Shown: in pieces, positions 6,800 to 9,581 of the stretch
How positions within the stretch are numbered: the stretch's first letter is position 1
Layout of the letters: every line of letters begins with the position of its first letter
DNA from: Pseudomonadota bacterium
GTDB lineage: Bacteria; Pseudomonadota; Alphaproteobacteria; Sphingomonadales; Sphingomonadaceae
Assembly (NCBI GenBank): GCA_023445495.1
Contig: JAEXLC010000125.1
Coordinates: forward strand, 1-9,581
DNA length: 9,581 nt
Direction: 5' to 3'
The notes under the pieces: generated by a model
Told to the model about the DNA's origin: nothing
The model's input: only the letters and a program-made list of their open reading frames with translations
Databases searched by the model: none
Made by a program: the position numbers and the translations under genes

Positions 6800-8083
6800 A
6801 TGGCACAGGCCCTCGCCTCAGAGCCCGATCCGCAGGCGCCGCCGCTCTATGGCGGCCCCGGCGGCCTGACCCCTGCCGCGATCGCCCGGGTCCGCCCCAA
6901 GGTGCAGGCGATGCTCACCGGCATCCCGGCCTTCGCGATGCTGAGCTCGGCCGAGCAGTCGAAGCTCGCCAACGACATGGTCAAGGTGCTCGCCTATATC
7001 GACGATCCAGCCGGAGTGGTCGAGGACACGGCGCTCGGTGCGCCGCCGCCCGCGAACCGGGCGACGACGGCTTCCGCAACCAAGGCGATGGCCGCACCCG
7101 TGCGCGGGCTCGCCGATGCCAATGAGCAGACCCGCCAGAACCTCTCCAAGTCGCCCGGCTTCGCGGGCAAGGACTTCGTCGCCGGTGCCGCCGCGCAAGG
7201 TACGGAGCAGTTCACCAATCTCGTCCATAATGTTGATTTTCCTGCCTTTGTCGGCGGGCTCATCAACAATGTCTTCAAGTCGATCGTCGAGACCACGATC
7301 GAGCAGATGCGCGCCTATGCCGAGCTGATCTCCGCCGTCGCCAAGACCGCGGAGGAATATATGGCCGAGAATATCGGCATGGGTCAGGGCCGCGATTACA
7401 TGGTCGATCGCTTCCCCGATCTGCTGGCGATCGACGTCGATGAGGACAGCGGCAAGTCGAAGCTGCGCGTAACCGGCGAGGACGAGGAATCCGCGCTCGC
7501 CGAGATCCACAGCACGCTCGCCATGGCCGGTCCCGCGCCCACCGATCTCAGCGAGGACGAGGTGGAGGCCGGATTCGTCAACGCCGCGCGCATCGTCATG
7601 GCAAAGTCGCGCCAGCAGCTGCTTGCCTCGATGGTGATGCTGGGAATCAACCGCATCGTCGTCACCGACGGCTCGATCACCGCCAAGGTGAAGTTCGACA
7701 TGCGCGCCACCGATCAGGCCAAGCGCGACTATCGCGCCTCCGCCTATGACCGCCAGTCGAGCCGCAACCGCAAGGTAAGCGCGTTCGGCGGCAGCTTCCT
7801 CGGCTTTGGCGGCGGCCAGGTGAGCACCAGCGAGCAGTCGCACGTCGCCACCGTCAGCACCGCGGTCAACGAGACGAGCGAATCGCAGCTCGAGCTTGCC
7901 GCCAAGATGCAGGGCGAAGTGCGGGTCAACTTCAAGTCGGACTATCTGCCGCTCGAGAAGATGGCCTCGCCCGAGATGATCGGCGCGATCCAGGGCAATT
8001 CGGTCCCGCCGCCGCCGCGCGGTGCCGCCCGGCCGGCGACGCCCGCCGCCGCGACACCCAACCCCGCCCCGGCAGGACCCTGA
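6800..8083 (+). CDS. Unknown paralogous family member B (genes 6/7/9)
   Basis: A 427-aa paralogue of gene 6, starting three bases after its stop. The site upstream is weak as a Shine-Dalgarno, so translation probably relies on coupling. Blocks in order are a helical opening at about 29-66 (RVRPKVQAMLTGIPAF, LANDMVKVLAYI); the helix pair at about 146-180 (FPAFVGGLINNVFKSIV, EQMRAYAELI); RFPDLLAID at 204-212; SRQQLLASMVMLGINRIVVT at 270-289 with strands ITAKVKFDMRATD; and VNFKSDYLPLEKM at 376-388. Relative to gene 6 it has a longer Ala/Pro-rich N-terminal linker (about 70-105). In place of the tyrosine-rich insert it has a Gly/Ser/Thr segment (FGGSFLGFGGGQVSTSEQ, about 329-346). It also ends in a Pro/Ala-rich tail (about 402-427). 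No catalytic motif, export signal or known family is recognised. Conservation of both core blocks suggests the two proteins share a fold and perhaps an interface. Confidence 0.9.
   Translation: MAQALASEPDPQAPPLYGGPGGLTPAAIARVRPKVQAMLTGIPAFAMLSSAEQSKLANDMVKVLAYIDDPAGVVEDTALGAPPPANRATTASATKAMAAPVRGLADANEQTRQNLSKSPGFAGKDFVAGAAAQGTEQFTNLVHNVDFPAFVGGLINNVFKSIVETTIEQMRAYAELISAVAKTAEEYMAENIGMGQGRDYMVDRFPDLLAIDVDEDSGKSKLRVTGEDEESALAEIHSTLAMAGPAPTDLSEDEVEAGFVNAARIVMAKSRQQLLASMVMLGINRIVVTDGSITAKVKFDMRATDQAKRDYRASAYDRQSSRNRKVSAFGGSFLGFGGGQVSTSEQSHVATVSTAVNETSESQLELAAKMQGEVRVNFKSDYLPLEKMASPEMIGAIQGNSVPPPPRGAARPATPAAATPNPAPAGP
7940..7965 (+). repeat. 26-nt exact direct repeat, copy 2 (inside gene 7)
   Basis: Identical to 6635-6660, in the equivalent codons of the paralogous gene. 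The bases on either side differ. Confidence 0.8.
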
Positions 8084-8086
8084 GCG

Positions 8087-9043
8087 ATGCTGCACACCAA
8101 TGCCCTTGCCCTTGCGCTCGAAGCCGAGACCTCGGTCCCGCTCGGGCTGGTCCGCGCAGTCGACGATGCCGAGCGGCTGCTGCTCTCGGCGCATGCCCAT
8201 GCGACGATGCTTGCCGAGCTGGGCGATATCGAGCTGCCGCCGGCGGCGCGCGCCGATGCAACGCAGGTGCGCGCGATCGCCAGCCTCTATCTCGCCTCGA
8301 CGCTGGAGATGGCGGGGCTGATCCAGGCGGCGGACGATTTCACCCGGTTGATGCGCACCGGTGCGCTCGACGGCGAGATCGGCGATGCCGCGCCGGCGGT
8401 CGAGCGCTTCTGGCAGAGCCGCGACGAGCGGCCGAACGAAGCCGAGCGGCTGTCGCTGTTCGGCCGGCTGTTCGGCGCGCCGACCGGGCCGGAGGATGTC
8501 AGCGCACGCGCCAATGGCGAGTTCGAGGAGCTGCTGCTCAACCTGTGCGATTCGATCATGAAGGCAGCGGATGGCGGCAGCCAGGGGCGGGCGCGCCAGG
8601 CATCGATCCAGGTCGCCGAGAATGTCTCGGGCGCGGCCAGCGGCATGGTGCTGATGCTCGCGCGGCAGATCCTCGACACCTTGTCGCAGGCGATCGCGAT
8701 CCTGAATAATGCACAGGTGCGCACGCTGCTGCATGCCCGGACCTTGTGGGATGCGGTGGCGGCGATCGATCGCAAGTTCCGCCGCACCCCGCGGCCGACG
8801 CTGACCCTGCTTCGGCGGGGCCGGGCCGGGATGGCGGTGCTCGCCTGGCTGGCGGAGCATGTCGACACCATCGAAACGTCGGGCGGCGTTCTGGTCCAGC
8901 CCAATGATCCGGTGGTCGATTCGGCGGTCGACTGGGTCGATGAGACGCTGTCGATCGTCCGCGGCCAGAGTGGTGCCGCCGTTTCGCCTCCCCCTTCCGC
9001 TTCCGGCGGCGCGAGCACCAGCTGGCGCGATCTGGGGAGCTGA
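8087..9043 (+). CDS. Helical protein of unknown function, short paralogue of gene 4
   Basis: A 318-aa protein beginning three bases after the gene 7 stop, with AGGA at 8074-8077. Residues about 45-295 align colinearly with residues about 245-540 of gene 4: the LYLASTLEM helix (67-75), RPNEAERLSLFGRLFGAPTG (115-134), EFEELLLNLCDSI (145-157), NVSGAASGM (179-187), LWDAVAAID (220-228) and NDPVVDSAVDWV (273-284). It lacks the roughly 240-residue N-terminal region of gene 4 and its Gly/Tyr-rich end. Its own C-terminus is Pro/Ser/Gly-rich (SPPPSASGGAS). The predicted fold is all-helical, with no known family, signal peptide or catalytic motif recognised. It sits between family members B and C, mirroring gene 4, which precedes the first member with only gene 5 between. 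This suggests that one gene 4/8-type protein pairs with one gene 6/7/9-type protein, though that is inference. Confidence 0.9.
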   Translation: MLHTNALALALEAETSVPLGLVRAVDDAERLLLSAHAHATMLAELGDIELPPAARADATQVRAIASLYLASTLEMAGLIQAADDFTRLMRTGALDGEIGDAAPAVERFWQSRDERPNEAERLSLFGRLFGAPTGPEDVSARANGEFEELLLNLCDSIMKAADGGSQGRARQASIQVAENVSGAASGMVLMLARQILDTLSQAIAILNNAQVRTLLHARTLWDAVAAIDRKFRRTPRPTLTLLRRGRAGMAVLAWLAEHVDTIETSGGVLVQPNDPVVDSAVDWVDETLSIVRGQSGAAVSPPPSASGGASTSWRDLGS

Positions 9044-9046
9044 ACA

Positions 9047-9581
9047 ATGACGCCGGCGCTGGCCAACCCACCGGCGGCGGTACGCGGCGCGATTCGTGAT
9101 TCGCTCACGGCCGCACAGGGCTTTGACAGCCTTGGCGACGGCGACCGGCGCGAGATTGCCAATGCGCTGGTGCGGATCGCGCACGCCGCACAGCTCTTCG
9201 AGGCCGATTCTGCGCCGGAGAAACGCGCTCCTGTCGCCACCGGCATGAATGCCGGGGAGCATTATTCCGGCACCGCGGTCGCCGGCGTGGCCGGCACCAC
9301 CCATGCGGTGCTGCGGGCAATCAGCTTTCCGCGATTCGTCGCCGAGCTGATCAACGGCATTTTCCGCGCGATGGTCGACACCAACCAGCAGCAGCTCCAG
9401 CAATATGTCGAGCTGGTCCGCGGCGTCTCCCAGTCCCTCGACGGCTTCGCCTCGACGGGCGGATCGAGCGACGACCCCGCCAAGCGCTGGATCGCCGACC
9501 AGTTCCCCCAGAGCTTCCGCATCGAGGAGCCCGAAGCTCCCGATCCCCGCGACATCCCCGATCCCGAGGACACCCCCGACC
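9047..9581 (+). CDS. Unknown paralogous family member C (genes 6/7/9), 3' end beyond the window
   Basis: An open frame of 178 codons that runs off the window end. It starts at the ATG at 9047 with GGGGAG at 9034-9039, three bases after the gene 8 stop. The N-terminal helical domain matches genes 6 and 7: RREIANALVRIAHAA (34-48) for the opening helix, FPRFVAELINGIFRAMV (94-110) with QLQQYVELVRGVSQSL (116-131) for the conserved helix pair, and DQFPQSFRIEE (151-161) for the QFPDLF block. After that block it becomes acidic and proline-rich (PDPRDIPDPEDTPD, 165-178), a linker not seen in the other two copies. Whether it has the SRQQLLA and NFKSDYLPLEKM blocks cannot be seen. No function is assigned. 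Confidence 0.85.
   Translation, partial: MTPALANPPAAVRGAIRDSLTAAQGFDSLGDGDRREIANALVRIAHAAQLFEADSAPEKRAPVATGMNAGEHYSGTAVAGVAGTTHAVLRAISFPRFVAELINGIFRAMVDTNQQQLQQYVELVRGVSQSLDGFASTGGSSDDPAKRWIADQFPQSFRIEEPEAPDPRDIPDPEDTPD

Noticed and set aside
5501..9043. Phage tail or contractile-injection structural genes
   Set aside because: The repeated proteins of unknown function suggested this, but I see no sheath, tube, baseplate, portal or terminase motif in any of the nine genes.
16..9581. Classic cyanobactin or other RiPP cluster
   Set aside because: There is no YcaO, no short precursor with core repeats and no export gene in the window. Only the protease and a tentative prenyltransferase-like protein fit.

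Overview
The window is GC-rich DNA carrying nine head-to-tail genes on the plus strand. Six of the eight junctions have a gap of 8 nt or less, or overlap as ATGA. The larger gaps are 23, 44 and 71 nt, so one or two transcription units are likely. Strong G/C at third codon positions, combined with frequent TAT, CAT and AAT codons, suits an alphaproteobacterium, and my guess is a sphingomonad. That placement is an inference from composition only. I see no tRNA, rRNA, CRISPR array, transposase or att site. The long minus-strand open frames are shadows of the real genes.

Layout: (1) 16-273, a small 85-aa protein. (2) 270-1082, a 270-aa protein with a Trypco2-like N-terminus, a helix-hairpin-helix-like middle and an IPT/TIG-like C-terminus. 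(3) 1079-2554, a subtilisin-family (S8) serine protease with an intact catalytic triad and no visible signal peptide. (4) 2626-4380, a 584-aa helical protein of unknown function. (5) 4404-5456, a 350-aa alpha/beta protein that weakly resembles ABBA-fold aromatic or peptide prenyltransferases. (6) 5501-6796 and (7) 6800-8083, two paralogues of about 430 aa. (8) 8087-9043, a 318-aa protein homologous to the C-terminal half of gene 4. (9) 9047-9581, a third member of the gene 6/7 family, cut by the window end.

The main point is that the cluster is built from internally duplicated families: gene 1 with gene 2 (probable), gene 4 with gene 8, and genes 6, 7 and 9. They surround one cytosolic-looking protease and one possible modifying enzyme. 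Apart from the protease and the small adaptor-like domains, I recognise no described family. The cluster is a reasonable candidate for an undescribed protease-centred system, such as a conflict, peptide-modification or multi-subunit assembly locus. Its function cannot be read from the sequence. Genes 1-3 overlap by ATGA and are probably translated as a coupled set. Genes 4-9 may be a second translational block, with a very stable cUUCGg hairpin between genes 5 and 6 that could adjust relative expression.
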